This document shows, one piece after another, positions 6,881 through 14,767 of a stretch of 21,380 nucleotides of DNA (the first letter of the stretch is position 1; every line of letters starts with the position of its first letter). The notes beneath the pieces were generated by a model. The model saw only the letters and a program-made list of their open reading frames with translations, did no database searches and was not told the origin of the DNA. The position numbers were made by a program, and so were the translations under genes. The DNA is taken from positions 1-21,380 of the forward strand of contig CAKTFD010000027.1 of the NCBI GenBank assembly GCA_934553285.1, given 5' to 3'. This DNA is from an uncultured Faecalibacterium sp. (GTDB lineage: Bacteria; Bacillota; Clostridia; Oscillospirales; Ruminococcaceae).

Positions 6881-7927
6881 ATGGACAACTCGGTGGTCGT
6901 TTCACTGCGGGATATCGTGGTGGAATTTGATGGACAGCGCATTCTGGATGGGCTGAACCTGGATATCCATGACAAAGAATTTGTAACGCTGCTCGGTTCC
7001 TCCGGCTGCGGAAAAACCACCACCCTGCGTCTGATCGCAGGTTTTCTGGAACCCAACGCCGGCAAAGTGCTGCTGAAAGGGGAGGACATCACCGGTGTGC
7101 CGCCCTATAAGCGCCCGGTGAATACCGTGTTCCAGAAGTACGCGCTGTTCCCGCATCTGAACGTGTTCGAGAATGTGGCCTTCGGCCTGCGGCTCAAAAA
7201 GATGGATGAAGACACCATCCGCCGCAAGGTACGGGATATGCTGGAGGTCGTGGGCCTGAAAGGCTTTGAGCGCCGCAGCATCAGCCAGATGTCCGGCGGC
7301 CAGCAGCAGCGCGTTGCCATCGCCCGCAGCCTGGTCAATGAGCCGGAGATCCTGCTGCTGGACGAACCGCTGGGTGCGCTGGACCTGAAACTGCGCAAGG
7401 AGATGCAGCTGGAACTCAAGCGCCTGCAGCGCGAGATGAATATTACATTTATCTATGTCACCCACGACCAGGAAGAGGCGCTTACCATGTCCGATACCGT
7501 TGTGGTGATGAACGGCGGCAAGGTGCAGCAGATCGGCACCCCGGAGGATATCTACAATGAGCCGAAAAACGCCTTTGTGGCAGATTTTATCGGCGATTCC
7601 AACATCGTGGACGGCGTGATGCACAGAGACTTCCTGGTATCCTTCTCCGGTGTGGACTTCCCCTGTGTGGACCGCGGCTTTGCCCGGGAACAGAGCGTGC
7701 AGGTAGTGGTGCGCCCGGAGGATATCGAGGTAGTATCCCCCGTAGAGGGCCAGCTTGTGGGCGTGGTCAACGATGTCATCTTCAAGGGCGTGCACTTTGA
7801 GATGCATGTGGAGTGCGAGGGCCGCGAGTGGCTGATCCACTCCACCCGCGCCTGCACCCCCGGCGAGACCATCGGTATGCGCATCGGCCCCAACGAGATC
7901 CACATCATGGCACGGAGCGAGAGGTGA
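6881..7927 (+). CDS. potA: Spermidine/putrescine ABC importer ATPase PotA
   Basis: The ATPase of the polyamine importer, acting on the cytoplasmic side of PotB and PotC. It is 348 residues, close to the family norm. Motifs are Walker A GSSGCGKTT (39-47), Q-loop Q84 within TVFQKYALFPHLNV, signature SGGQQQR (137-143), Walker B ILLLDEP (156-162), D-loop ALD (165-167) and switch His194 in THDQEEALTMSD. After residue 240 comes a TOBE domain with the VVRPEDIEV motif of the MalK/PotA group. AAGGAGG lies 12 bases before the ATG, a rather long spacing. The first of four tightly packed genes (7-base gap to potB), it sits behind a strong promoter with a structured leader. Confidence 0.96.
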   Translation: MDNSVVVSLRDIVVEFDGQRILDGLNLDIHDKEFVTLLGSSGCGKTTTLRLIAGFLEPNAGKVLLKGEDITGVPPYKRPVNTVFQKYALFPHLNVFENVAFGLRLKKMDEDTIRRKVRDMLEVVGLKGFERRSISQMSGGQQQRVAIARSLVNEPEILLLDEPLGALDLKLRKEMQLELKRLQREMNITFIYVTHDQEEALTMSDTVVVMNGGKVQQIGTPEDIYNEPKNAFVADFIGDSNIVDGVMHRDFLVSFSGVDFPCVDRGFAREQSVQVVVRPEDIEVVSPVEGQLVGVVNDVIFKGVHFEMHVECEGREWLIHSTRACTPGETIGMRIGPNEIHIMARSER

Positions 7928-7933
7928 TGCGCC

Positions 7934-8749
7934 ATGAAGATCTATGATAAAAAGCTGGCCTATCCGTACTTTATATGGATGGTGCTGTTTACCGTTGTGC
8001 CGTTGTTCATCGTGGTGTACTATGCCCTGACCGATGCCGAGGGCAACTTTACCCTGAACAACCTTACCTCCATCAGCGGCTATGGCTCGGTGTTTGCCCG
8101 CAGCCTGCTGCTGGCTTTGATCGCCACGGTCATCTGCCTGGTCATCGCCTTCCCGGTGGGGTACTTCCTGTCCCGCCTGCGGGTGAACAAGCAGCACATC
8201 ATGCTCATGCTGGTGATGCTGCCCATGTGGATGAACTTTCTGCTGCGCACCTACGCCTGGATGGGCCTGCTCAGCGTCAATGGCCCGGTGAATACGGTGC
8301 TGGGCTTTATCGGGCTTGGCCCCTATACCATGCTCAACACCTCCGGCGCGGTGGTGCTGGGTATGGTGTATAACTATGTGCCTTATATGATCCTGCCGCT
8401 GTATACCAGCATGACCAAGATCGACCAGAGCCTGGTGGAGGCTGCGCAGGACCTGGGCGCCAACACCTCCAAGACCCTTGTGCGGGTGCTTATCCCCATG
8501 AGCGTGCCGGGCATCAGCACCGGTATCACCATGGTGTTCGTCCCGGCAGTGTCTACCTTTGTCATCAGCCGTATGCTGGGCGGCGGCTCCAACCTGCTGA
8601 TCGGTGACCTGATCGAGATGCAGTTTTTGGGCAACAGCTATAATCTGAACGTCGGCTCTGCCATGAGCCTGGTGCTGATGATCATTGTGCTGCTGTGCAT
8701 GAGCTTTACGTCCAGCTTTGACGAGGATGAAATGGAGGGCGTATCCTGA
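7934..8749 (+). CDS. potB: Polyamine ABC importer permease PotB
   Basis: One of two inner-membrane subunits of the importer. It is 271 residues with about six membrane helices, the first at residues 11-31. The EAA loop that docks on the ATPase is at about 169-188 (EAAQDLGANTSKTLVRVLIP). It fits PotB rather than PotC by order and by the early segment PYFIWMVLFTVVPLFIVVYYAL. The start ATG 7934 has GAGAGG 9 bases upstream, at the end of potA. The gene overlaps potC by one base in the form TGATG, so the two subunits are probably translated together in equal amounts. Confidence 0.95.
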   Translation: MKIYDKKLAYPYFIWMVLFTVVPLFIVVYYALTDAEGNFTLNNLTSISGYGSVFARSLLLALIATVICLVIAFPVGYFLSRLRVNKQHIMLMLVMLPMWMNFLLRTYAWMGLLSVNGPVNTVLGFIGLGPYTMLNTSGAVVLGMVYNYVPYMILPLYTSMTKIDQSLVEAAQDLGANTSKTLVRVLIPMSVPGISTGITMVFVPAVSTFVISRMLGGGSNLLIGDLIEMQFLGNSYNLNVGSAMSLVLMIIVLLCMSFTSSFDEDEMEGVS

Positions 8750-9594
8750 TGAAAACAAAACATCTGCGCCTGATGCAGCGGGTCTATATCATCCTGTTCT
8801 TCTGCTTTATGTACCTGCCCATTGCATACATGATCGTGTTCAGTTTCAACCAGAGCAAGGGCTACTCGCTGTTTACCGGCTTTACCCTCAAGTGGTACCG
8901 CAGCCTGTTTACCAATGCATCCATCCTCCATGCGCTGTGGGTGTCCATCGAGGTGGCAGTGTTCTCTGCCATCATCGCCACGGTGCTGGGCACGGCGGCC
9001 AGCCTGGGCATTGCCTCCATGGGCCGCAAAAGCCGCCTGCTGGTGACCAATATCACCTATATCCCGGTGGTCAACCCGGAGATCATCACCGGCATCTCCC
9101 TGATGCTGCTGTTCGTGGCGTATCAGCGCTTTGCCGCGCAGTCTGCCTGGCTGCCGGATAACATCATGGGCCTGCCCACGCTGCTCATTGCGCATATCGC
9201 GTTCAATGTGCCGTACGTCATCTTTAACGTGACGCCCAAACTCAAGCAGCTGGATATCAAGCTGTACGAGGCAGCGCTGGATCTGGGCTGCGACCCCCGG
9301 CAGGCCTTTTTCAAGGTCATCCTGCCGGAGATCAGCCCCGCTATCCTGTCGGCCTTCCTCATCTGCCTGACCTATTCCATCGATGATTTCATGATCTCCT
9401 ACTTCAACTGCGGCACCGTGGAGACCCTGCCCATCGCCATCTACTCCATGACCCGTAAAAAGGTCAGCCCGGAGATCTACGCGTTGTCCACCATCATGTT
9501 CGTGGTGATCCTCAGCGTCATCCTGCTGTCCAACGCTATGGAGAGCCGCAGCTACCGCAAGGACCAGAAAACGCTGCGAGAGGAGGGCATGTGA
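8749..9594 (+). CDS. potC: Polyamine ABC importer permease PotC
   Basis: The second membrane subunit of the importer; PotB and PotC form the translocation channel. It is 281 residues with six predicted helices. The EAA motif is at about 174-193 (EAALDLGCDPRQAFFKVILP), followed by the PotC-typical segment SAFLICLTYSIDDFMISYF. The N-terminus has the usual FMYLPIAYMIVFSFN pattern. It starts on the stop of potB and its own stop overlaps potD (TGATG), so translation of the operon is coupled throughout. No missing residues or frame breaks are seen. Confidence 0.96.
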   Translation: MKTKHLRLMQRVYIILFFCFMYLPIAYMIVFSFNQSKGYSLFTGFTLKWYRSLFTNASILHALWVSIEVAVFSAIIATVLGTAASLGIASMGRKSRLLVTNITYIPVVNPEIITGISLMLLFVAYQRFAAQSAWLPDNIMGLPTLLIAHIAFNVPYVIFNVTPKLKQLDIKLYEAALDLGCDPRQAFFKVILPEISPAILSAFLICLTYSIDDFMISYFNCGTVETLPIAIYSMTRKKVSPEIYALSTIMFVVILSVILLSNAMESRSYRKDQKTLREEGM

Positions 9595-10826
9595 TGAAAC
9601 GCATTGCTGCATTGCTGCTGACCCTGGCTGTGGCGCTGTGCGCTGCGCTGCCGGTGTTTGCCGCCGGTACCATCGAGGTGACCGAGGATGTTGCGGTGTC
9701 GGATGATTACGACTGGACCCGCTTCAAAGGGCAGAACGTTACCCTGAACGTCTATAACTGGGGCGAGTACATCTCCAACGGCTCGGACGACAGTGTAAAC
9801 GTGGTGGCCGCCTTTGAAAAGCTCACCGGCATCAAGGTGAACTACACCACCTTCGATTCCAACGAGTCGATGTATGCCAAGCTGAAATCCGGCGCGGCCA
9901 ACTACGATGTGATCATCCCCTCCGACTACATGGTGGCAAAGATGATCAACGAGGGGATGCTCAGACCGCTCAACTATGAGAACATCCCCAATTTCCAAAA
10001 GATCGATGCAAACTACCGCAACCCGGACTACGACCCGGAAAACGCCTACACGGTGCCCTATATGCTGTGCACCACCGGCATCATCTACAACACCACGATG
10101 GTAGACGAAGCCCCCACCTGCTGGGCAGATCTGTGGGATGAACAGTATGCGGGCAACATCCTGATGTTTAACAACAGCCGTGATGCCTACGCCATCGCCG
10201 CCTTTAAAAGCGGCCACAGCATCAACCCCGCCACCCCGGAAGAGGTGGACGAAGTTGTAGAGCAGCTCAAGGCGCAGAAGCCGCTGGTACAGGCCTACGT
10301 CATGGACGAGATCTTTGATAAGATGATCGGCGGCGAGGCTGCCATCGGTGTGTACTACTCCGGCGATGCCATTACGATGATCGATGACAACCCGGATCTT
10401 GCCTGGGTGTTCCCGGAGGAAGGCAGCGTGCTTTCGGTGGACTGCATGGCCATCCCTGCTGCAAGCGAGCACCAGGAAGCCGCCGAAATGTTCATCAACT
10501 TCATGTGCGAGACCGATATCGGCAAGGCCAACAGCGAGTATATCGGCTACACCACCCCCATGCACGCGGTATGGGAGGTGCTGGATGAAGACCTGAAAAC
10601 CAGCGAGATCGCCTACCCATCGGCAGAAGATGCCGCACGGGAGAAGGTGTTCATCGCCCTGAGCGATGAGGTAAACAGCGAGCTGGACCTGAAATGGAGC
10701 GAGATGAAGAGCTATGACGAGGGCGGCGGCAGCTATCTGTTTTTGATGCTGCTGCTGGCCATGCTGGCGCTGGCCTGCTTCAATATCTGGCGCAAGGTAC
10801 GCCGTAAGAACCGAAACCAATACTGA
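9594..10826 (+). CDS. potD: Polyamine-binding protein PotD with a C-terminal membrane anchor
   Basis: The extracytoplasmic binding protein that delivers polyamines to PotBC. The start is ATG 9594, which overlaps the potC stop and has AGGAGGG 7 bases upstream; the GTG at 9591 is less likely. It has 410 residues, longer than the usual 350. A signal peptide covers about 1-23 (cut after VFA) and has no lipobox, unlike most Gram-positive binding proteins. After the binding domain there is a Gly-rich linker and a membrane helix at about 381-398 with a basic tail (RKVRRKNRNQY), so the protein is probably tethered by its C-terminus. W56, E58 and Y59 in YNWGEY match ligand residues of E. coli PotD. 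The family's W-x-D ahead of AIP is S-V-D here (281-283), so one stacking Trp is absent. Confidence 0.95.
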   Translation: MKRIAALLLTLAVALCAALPVFAAGTIEVTEDVAVSDDYDWTRFKGQNVTLNVYNWGEYISNGSDDSVNVVAAFEKLTGIKVNYTTFDSNESMYAKLKSGAANYDVIIPSDYMVAKMINEGMLRPLNYENIPNFQKIDANYRNPDYDPENAYTVPYMLCTTGIIYNTTMVDEAPTCWADLWDEQYAGNILMFNNSRDAYAIAAFKSGHSINPATPEEVDEVVEQLKAQKPLVQAYVMDEIFDKMIGGEAAIGVYYSGDAITMIDDNPDLAWVFPEEGSVLSVDCMAIPAASEHQEAAEMFINFMCETDIGKANSEYIGYTTPMHAVWEVLDEDLKTSEIAYPSAEDAAREKVFIALSDEVNSELDLKWSEMKSYDEGGGSYLFLMLLLAMLALACFNIWRKVRRKNRNQY

Positions 10827-10835
10827 TCTTTTCCG

Positions 10836-10871
10836 GAAAAACCGTTGCCCCGTGCGGTGCAGCGGTTTTTT
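10836..10871 (+). terminator. Terminator of potABCD
   Basis: AACCGTTGC (10840-10848) pairs with GCAGCGGTT (10859-10867) with one G-U pair, extended by A/T pairs, and ends in a T-run to 10871. It lies only 20 bases before the next gene, whose promoter is not obvious, so some readthrough is possible. Confidence 0.8.
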
Positions 10872-10891
10872 CTGGCTGAAAGGAGAAATTT

Positions 10892-11629
10892 ATGGAACCG
10901 AATTATTATGTGGATACCATGGTCGTGCAGAATGCCGATGCCGATTTCCGCAGCCTGCTCAAACCCAGCGCCCTGCTGCGCTATGTGGAGCAGGTATCGG
11001 CCGTGCACGCCAGACTGTTTGGCATGGACGACCAGTTCTTTGTGGATCATGGGGTGGCGTTTCTGGTAGGCAAGCAGGCGCTGCGCTTTACCCGCACCCC
11101 GTTACGGGGCGAAAAGATCACCCTGTGCTCCCGCTCGGAGATGATCCGCCGCGGTTCCATCAAGCGCATCACCACCATTACGGACGAGGCCGGGCAGGAG
11201 CTGGCCATGGTGGACAGCCGCTGGATCGTGGCCAGCCTGACCGATGGCCATATCCTGCGCGAGCCGGGCTGGACGAAGGAAGGCTTCTGGAACGAGAGCG
11301 TGGAAGGGGAGCTGCCCATGCATCTGCACAAGCGCCGGGATGGTCTGGTGAGCGCCGGTATCTTTACGGCACACTACTCCCAGTGTGACCTGCACGACCA
11401 TATCAATAATGCGTTTTATCTGGATATCGCCTGCGATGCGCTGCCGCTGGAGGTGATGCGTAAAAATACCGTGCGCTTTGCCTCGATCAACTATCACCGG
11501 GAGATCCGGATGGGGCAGAGCGTGGAGGTGTTCCGCGCACCGTCGGACGAGGGCTGGTATTTTATCGCAAAACATGAGGGCAAGACCATGTTCGAGTGTT
11601 ATCTGGAGCTGGAGCCGGTCAAGCCGTAA
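10892..11629 (+). CDS. Acyl-ACP thioesterase (Fat family, double hotdog)
   Basis: Releases fatty acids from acyl carrier protein in the cytoplasm. It is 245 residues, the usual size for bacterial acyl-ACP thioesterases (PF01643), with two hotdog halves (about 1-130 and 150-245). The first half has the substrate-side segments KPSALLRYVEQVSAVHA, RFTRTPLRGEKI and DSRWIVASLTDGH. The second has the active-site loop SQCDLHDHINNAFYLD. The family pattern there is D-x-N-x-H-x-N-N; here it reads D166-L-H168-D-H170-I-N172-N173, so the catalytic Asn position holds His. The start ATG 10892 has AAAGGAG at good spacing. It heads a set of four genes, with the next gene 21 bases away; the link between the thioesterase and its neighbours is not obvious. 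Confidence 0.88.
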   Translation: MEPNYYVDTMVVQNADADFRSLLKPSALLRYVEQVSAVHARLFGMDDQFFVDHGVAFLVGKQALRFTRTPLRGEKITLCSRSEMIRRGSIKRITTITDEAGQELAMVDSRWIVASLTDGHILREPGWTKEGFWNESVEGELPMHLHKRRDGLVSAGIFTAHYSQCDLHDHINNAFYLDIACDALPLEVMRKNTVRFASINYHREIRMGQSVEVFRAPSDEGWYFIAKHEGKTMFECYLELEPVKP

Positions 11630-11650
11630 ACGGCCAAAGGAGAAATGCCT

Positions 11651-12223
11651 ATGTCTAAAATCAAGGAGCTGTTCGGCACCTTTTTTAAGATCGGCGCCTT
11701 TACCTTTGGCGGCGGCTACGCCATGGTGGCGCTGCTGGAGCACGAATTTGTGGAGCAGAAGCACTGGCTGACCCGGGAGGAGTTTCTGGACATGGTGGCC
11801 ATTGCCGAATCCACCCCCGGCCCGGTGGCGGTAAACAGCGCTACCTATATCGGCTATAAGCTGGCCGGGATCCCCGGTGCGGCTGCCTCTACGCTGGCGG
11901 TGTGCCTGCCGTCCTTCGGGGTCATTTATCTGATCTCGCTGTTTTTTGACCGTTTTTTGCAGCTTACGGTGGTGGCAAACGCCTTTAAGGGCATCCAGGT
12001 CTGCGTGATCTACCTGATCTTATCCGCAGGGGTAAAAATGCGCAGAGAGCTGCCGCGCACCCCCTTCAACACGATAATAGTGGCCGTGGTGCTGGCAGCC
12101 ATGGTAGGCAGCTCGGTACTGGCAGCAAAGTTTTCTTCCATTTGCTGCATCCTGCTCTGCGGCGCAGCCGGCGTGCTGGCATACGCAGTGCAGCAGCTGC
12201 ACAGGAAAGGCGGCACAAAATGA
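11651..12223 (+). CDS. Chromate transporter half-protein 1 (short CHR)
   Basis: A short-chain member of the chromate ion transporter family: 190 residues with one CHR domain of about six helices, while long-chain ChrA has two. The motifs KIGAFTFGGGYAMV (about 13-26) and ESTPGPVAVNSATYIGY (about 54-70) are the family signatures. The start chosen is ATG 11651, because AAAGGAG is 9 bases upstream; the ATG at 11645 is too close. It overlaps the second half-protein by ATGA, so the two likely form a heterodimer in the membrane. Short CHR pairs are known to act together. Transport of chromate or sulfate is known for the family; the physiological substrate here is not known. Confidence 0.9.
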   Translation: MSKIKELFGTFFKIGAFTFGGGYAMVALLEHEFVEQKHWLTREEFLDMVAIAESTPGPVAVNSATYIGYKLAGIPGAAASTLAVCLPSFGVIYLISLFFDRFLQLTVVANAFKGIQVCVIYLILSAGVKMRRELPRTPFNTIIVAVVLAAMVGSSVLAAKFSSICCILLCGAAGVLAYAVQQLHRKGGTK

Positions 12224-12792
12224 TACTACTGCAGCTGTTCTGGAATTTTCTGGTCATCGGTGCGGTGTCCTTTGGCGGCGGCTACGGCATGATCTCGCTG
12301 GTGCGGGAAACGGTGCTGGGGCATGGCTGGCTTACCGAGAGCGAGTTTCTCAGCTTTATCGCGGTGTCGGAGTCCACGCCCGGGCCGCTGGCCGTGAACA
12401 TGGCTACCTTTATCGGCTCCTCACAGGCGGGGCTGGCCGGGTCGTTTGCTGCTACGGTGGGGGTGGTGCTGCCCTCCTTTGTCATCATCCTGCTGATCGC
12501 GGCGGCACTGCACAGCCTGATGAAATACGCCGGGGTCAATGCCTTTCTGGCCGGGGTGCGCCCCTGTGTGGTGGCCATGATCCTGGCTACAGCCTGCACT
12601 ATGGGGCTTGCTACCCTGGGGGGCTTTAGCACCTTATCTGGCGGCTTTGCCCCGGAAAGCCGCTCGCTGGCAGTGTTTGCACTGTTGGGCATCGTGCATC
12701 TTGCCTGCAAAAAGAAAACGCAGAAAGCGCCTTCTCCCATCGGGATGATCCTGCTTTCTGCCGCGCTGGGCGCGGTGCTGTGGGGCATCTGA
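12220..12792 (+). CDS. Chromate transporter half-protein 2 (short CHR)
   Basis: Partner of the preceding half-protein: 190 residues, about six hydrophobic helices. It repeats the same motifs, VIGAVSFGGGYGMISLV (about 12-28) and ESTPGPLAVNMATFIG (about 50-65), at the same positions, so the pair arose by duplication. The start ATG 12220 overlaps the previous stop (ATGA), and AGGAAAGG lies upstream within that gene. The longer open frame to 12142 would lie inside its partner and is not needed. The C-terminal third differs more between the two than the N-terminal part, as usual in these pairs. It is followed after 22 bases by the LOG-family gene. Confidence 0.92.
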   Translation: MILLQLFWNFLVIGAVSFGGGYGMISLVRETVLGHGWLTESEFLSFIAVSESTPGPLAVNMATFIGSSQAGLAGSFAATVGVVLPSFVIILLIAAALHSLMKYAGVNAFLAGVRPCVVAMILATACTMGLATLGGFSTLSGGFAPESRSLAVFALLGIVHLACKKKTQKAPSPIGMILLSAALGAVLWGI

Positions 12793-12814
12793 CCCGGAAA
12801 AGGAGAAAATCGAA

Positions 12815-13348
12815 ATGAATATTACCGTATATCTTGGTGCAAACTTTGGCAACGACCCGGCGCTGCCGCAGGCCGTACAGCAGCTGGGGCGCTGGATCGG
12901 GCAAAGCGGCAATGCGCTGGTGTACGGCGGCAGCAAAAGCGGCCTGATGGGGCTGCTGGCCGACAGTGTGCTGGCTGCAGGCGGCAGGGTGACCGGCGTA
13001 GAGCCGCAGTGTTTTCTGGAGGCAGAGCTGCAGCACGCGGGGCTGACGGAGCTGATCGTGACCCGGGACATGCCGGCGCGCAAGACAAAGATGATCGAGC
13101 TGGGGGACGCTTTCATTGCATTTCCCGGCGGCACCGGCACCCTGGAAGAGATCACCGAAGTGATAAGCAAAAAGGCACTGGGGCAGCTGGCGGCGCCCTG
13201 CATCCTTTACGACCTGAACGGCTACTACCAGCCCCTGCGCCAGCTGCTGCAGCAGATGATCGCAATGGGGCTTTCCACCCCGGAACGGCAGCAGGGCATC
13301 GCCTTTGCCGCCGACCTTGCCCAGATCCGCAGGGTCTTGGAAGGCTGA
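12815..13348 (+). CDS. LOG family protein (TIGR00730, cytokinin riboside phosphoribohydrolase type)
   Basis: A 177-residue Rossmann-type enzyme of the LOG/YvdD family, which hydrolyses nucleoside 5'-monophosphates such as AMP or cytokinin nucleotides to base plus ribose phosphate. The motif PGGTGTLEE (104-112) and the upstream MPARKTKM (86-93, Arg-Lys of the active site) are the family signature. The N-terminal LVYGGSKSGLMGLLADSVLAAGG (35-57) is the nucleotide-fold glycine region. The normal length is 180-195, so it is complete. The start ATG 12815 has AAAGGAG about 9 bases upstream. It is the last gene of the thioesterase-CHR-LOG set and ends in a strong terminator. In bacteria its usual role is nucleotide salvage or clean-up; no plant hormone role is implied. 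Confidence 0.92.
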   Translation: MNITVYLGANFGNDPALPQAVQQLGRWIGQSGNALVYGGSKSGLMGLLADSVLAAGGRVTGVEPQCFLEAELQHAGLTELIVTRDMPARKTKMIELGDAFIAFPGGTGTLEEITEVISKKALGQLAAPCILYDLNGYYQPLRQLLQQMIAMGLSTPERQQGIAFAADLAQIRRVLEG

Positions 13349-13368
13349 ACAAAAACACGCTGAAACGC

Positions 13369-13405
13369 AAAAGACCTCTGCACCATGCGATGCAGAGGTC
13401 TTTTT
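13369..13405. terminator. Bidirectional terminator between the LOG gene and the lipoprotein gene
   Basis: A perfect 14-bp stem (13369-13382 with 13391-13404) has an 8-base loop and A and T runs on the outer ends. It lies between convergent genes. Confidence 0.88.
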
Positions 13406-13437
13406 ATGCTATGCAGGAAGGCTGTACGCTATCCGGA

Positions 13438-13692
13438 TCAGGCAGCAGTGGTGGAAGCAGCCTCGGAAACAGCAGCCTCAGAAGAAGCAGCCTCAGAGGA
13501 AGCAGCTTCGGAAGAAGCGGCCTCGCTGGAAGCAGCCTCAGAAGAAGCAGCCTCGGAAACAGCAGCAGTGGTGCTTGCGGAAGCAGCCTCGGAGGTGGAG
13601 GAAGCAGCGGTGGAAGAAGAACCGCCGCAGGCAGTCATGCCAGCAGCCAGAGCCAGTGCGACAACAGCGATGCAAATATTCTTGAGTTTCAT
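13438..13692 (-). CDS. Small lipoprotein with Ala-Ser-Ser-Glu pentapeptide repeats
   Basis: An 84-residue protein with a lipoprotein signal peptide: basic start MKLKN, hydrophobic core to about residue 17, and lipobox-like MTAC with Cys22 followed by GGSSS. The rest is almost only Ala, Ser, Glu and Thr, with VSEAA, then SSEAA five times, then VSEAA. There is no folded domain. Such tails resemble the linkers that follow the lipid Cys in larger binding lipoproteins, but here nothing follows: the stop is 33 bases before a strong terminator. The start ATG at 13690-13692 has AGGAGA 8 bases upstream, and a promoter lies further up, so it looks like a complete gene rather than a broken one. Codons differ among the repeat units, so the protein repeat is old and maintained. 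Function is unknown. Confidence 0.8.
   Translation of the reverse strand: MKLKNICIAVVALALAAGMTACGGSSSTAASSTSEAASASTTAAVSEAASSEAASSEAASSEAASSEAASSEAAVSEAASTTAA
13441..13600. repeat. 15-bp tandem repeats coding the lipoprotein tail
   Basis: Imperfect 15-bp units encode AASSE-type pentapeptides on the minus strand. Synonymous differences between units make recent slippage unlikely for most of them. Confidence 0.7.
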
Positions 13693-13770
13693 ATCAAAGA
13701 TCTCCTAACTATTTCTAACAATTTCGTGTGTTTTGCAGCGGCATCCTCTCATGCCCGTCTGCGATGCTAT

Positions 13771-13798
13771 ATTCTAGTCCGTTTTTATAAAAAATCAA
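13771..13798 (-). promoter_or_regulatory. Promoter of the small lipoprotein gene
   Basis: On the minus strand: TTGATT (13793-13798), 16 bases, TAGAAT (13771-13776). It gives a leader of about 70 bases. Confidence 0.6.
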
Positions 13799-13844
13799 GA
13801 GGAATTTGGTTGAAAGTGATACTCTGATGCAAGATTCCACGAAT

Positions 13845-13854
13845 ATGTTATAAT
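13845..13854 (+). promoter_or_regulatory. Extended -10 promoter of the ZIP gene
   Basis: ATGTTATAAT contains TG-n-TATAAT with a perfect -10 at 13849-13854. The -35 region (13826-13831, GATGCA) is poor, which fits an extended -10 promoter. Confidence 0.6.
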
Positions 13855-13972
13855 CTTTCGCCAAAAGTAAAAGAGTTTTTGGTAAAAATAAAGCCCGATG
13901 ACACTGGGGCAAGGCCCGCGCCCGCACCTTTTTATCCGTTTGTGCATACAACGGGCAAAGGGGGAATGCGGT

Positions 13973-14719
13973 TTGGACCGGATCATTTTCACGCTTTGGA
14001 TAGGGCTGTTCCCGGCGGTGTGTACCGCCCTGGGGGCGGCAGGTGTGTTTTTGCTGCGCAGGCAGGCAAGGCCGTGCACCCGGCGCATTTTGTGCGGTAT
14101 GGCAGCGGGCATCATGCTGGCGGCCAGCGTGTGGAGCCTGCTGCTGCCGGCCATTGCCCGGTCGCAGGGCAGGGCAGCCTGGGTGCCGCCTGCAGTGGGG
14201 CTTATCCTGGGCGCAGTGGGGCTTTTGCGGCTGGAGGATGCCGCCGGGCAGCTGCTGGCAGGCGGCCCGGGGCACTGCGGGCGCATGGTGCTGGCGGTAA
14301 CGCTGCATAATCTGCCGGAGGGCATGGTGGTAGGGCTGGCAGCGGCGCTGGCGCTGCATGGCGATGCGGATGCTGTAAGCGGTGCTGTGGCGCTGAGCTT
14401 GGGCATCGGGCTGCAGAATATCCCGGAGGGAGCCGCCGTCAGCCTGCCACTGACCCAGAGCGGCCGCACCCGGGCGCAGTCCTTTGCCGCAGGGGCAGCC
14501 TCCGGCCTGGTGGAACCACTGGGTGCCGTGCTGGCGTTTGTGCTGGCCGAGTGGGTGGGGGCAGCTTTGCCCTGGCTCATGAGCGCGGCAGCAGGCTGCA
14601 TGGTGTGCGTGACCGCGCAGGAGATGATCCCGGAAGCCGTGGAGCCGGACGAAACGGCCGGTGTTATCAGCATCGTGCTGGGGTTTGCTTTGATGATGGC
14701 CCTGGATGTGGCCCTATGA
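13973..14719 (+). CDS. ZIP-family divalent metal transporter, GufA/ZIP11-like
   Basis: A membrane carrier for zinc or other divalent metals. I choose TTG 13973 as start because AAAGGGGG lies 8 bases before it and the protein then begins at the first membrane helix (LDRIIFTLWIGLFPAVCTALG); an upstream in-frame ATG at 13898 has no good ribosome site. The resulting length is 248 residues with about eight helices. Metal-site motifs are HNLPEG (residues 112-117) and QNIPEG (148-153). Gln in place of His in the second motif is typical of the GufA/ZIP11 branch rather than ZupT. The following VEPLGAVLAFVLAEW also matches. Substrate choice and direction of flow are not visible. It has its own promoter and a very long terminator. 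Confidence 0.88.
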   Translation: MDRIIFTLWIGLFPAVCTALGAAGVFLLRRQARPCTRRILCGMAAGIMLAASVWSLLLPAIARSQGRAAWVPPAVGLILGAVGLLRLEDAAGQLLAGGPGHCGRMVLAVTLHNLPEGMVVGLAAALALHGDADAVSGAVALSLGIGLQNIPEGAAVSLPLTQSGRTRAQSFAAGAASGLVEPLGAVLAFVLAEWVGAALPWLMSAAAGCMVCVTAQEMIPEAVEPDETAGVISIVLGFALMMALDVAL

Positions 14720-14759
14720 AAAAAGGACTGCTGCATCGCATGATGCAGCAGTCCTTTTT
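14720..14759. terminator. Terminator of the ZIP gene, 18-bp perfect stem
   Basis: 14720-14737 pairs perfectly with 14742-14759 around the loop GCAT, with A5 at one end and T5 at the other. It can work on both strands. Confidence 0.88.
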
Positions 14760-14767
14760 GGTGAGAA

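Noticed and set aside
6902..8758. Minus-strand open frame of 618 codons across potA-potB
   Set aside because: His/Gln/Asp-rich translation opposite clear potA and potB; no family and no start signal.
13441..13640. CRISPR-like array
   Set aside because: The units are 15 bp, contiguous and in frame with a lipoprotein gene; there are no spacers and no cas genes.
13385..13708. Plus-strand frame with EEAAS repeats
   Set aside because: It is the antisense of the lipoprotein repeat and has no ribosome site; the minus-strand frame has signal peptide, ribosome site and promoter.
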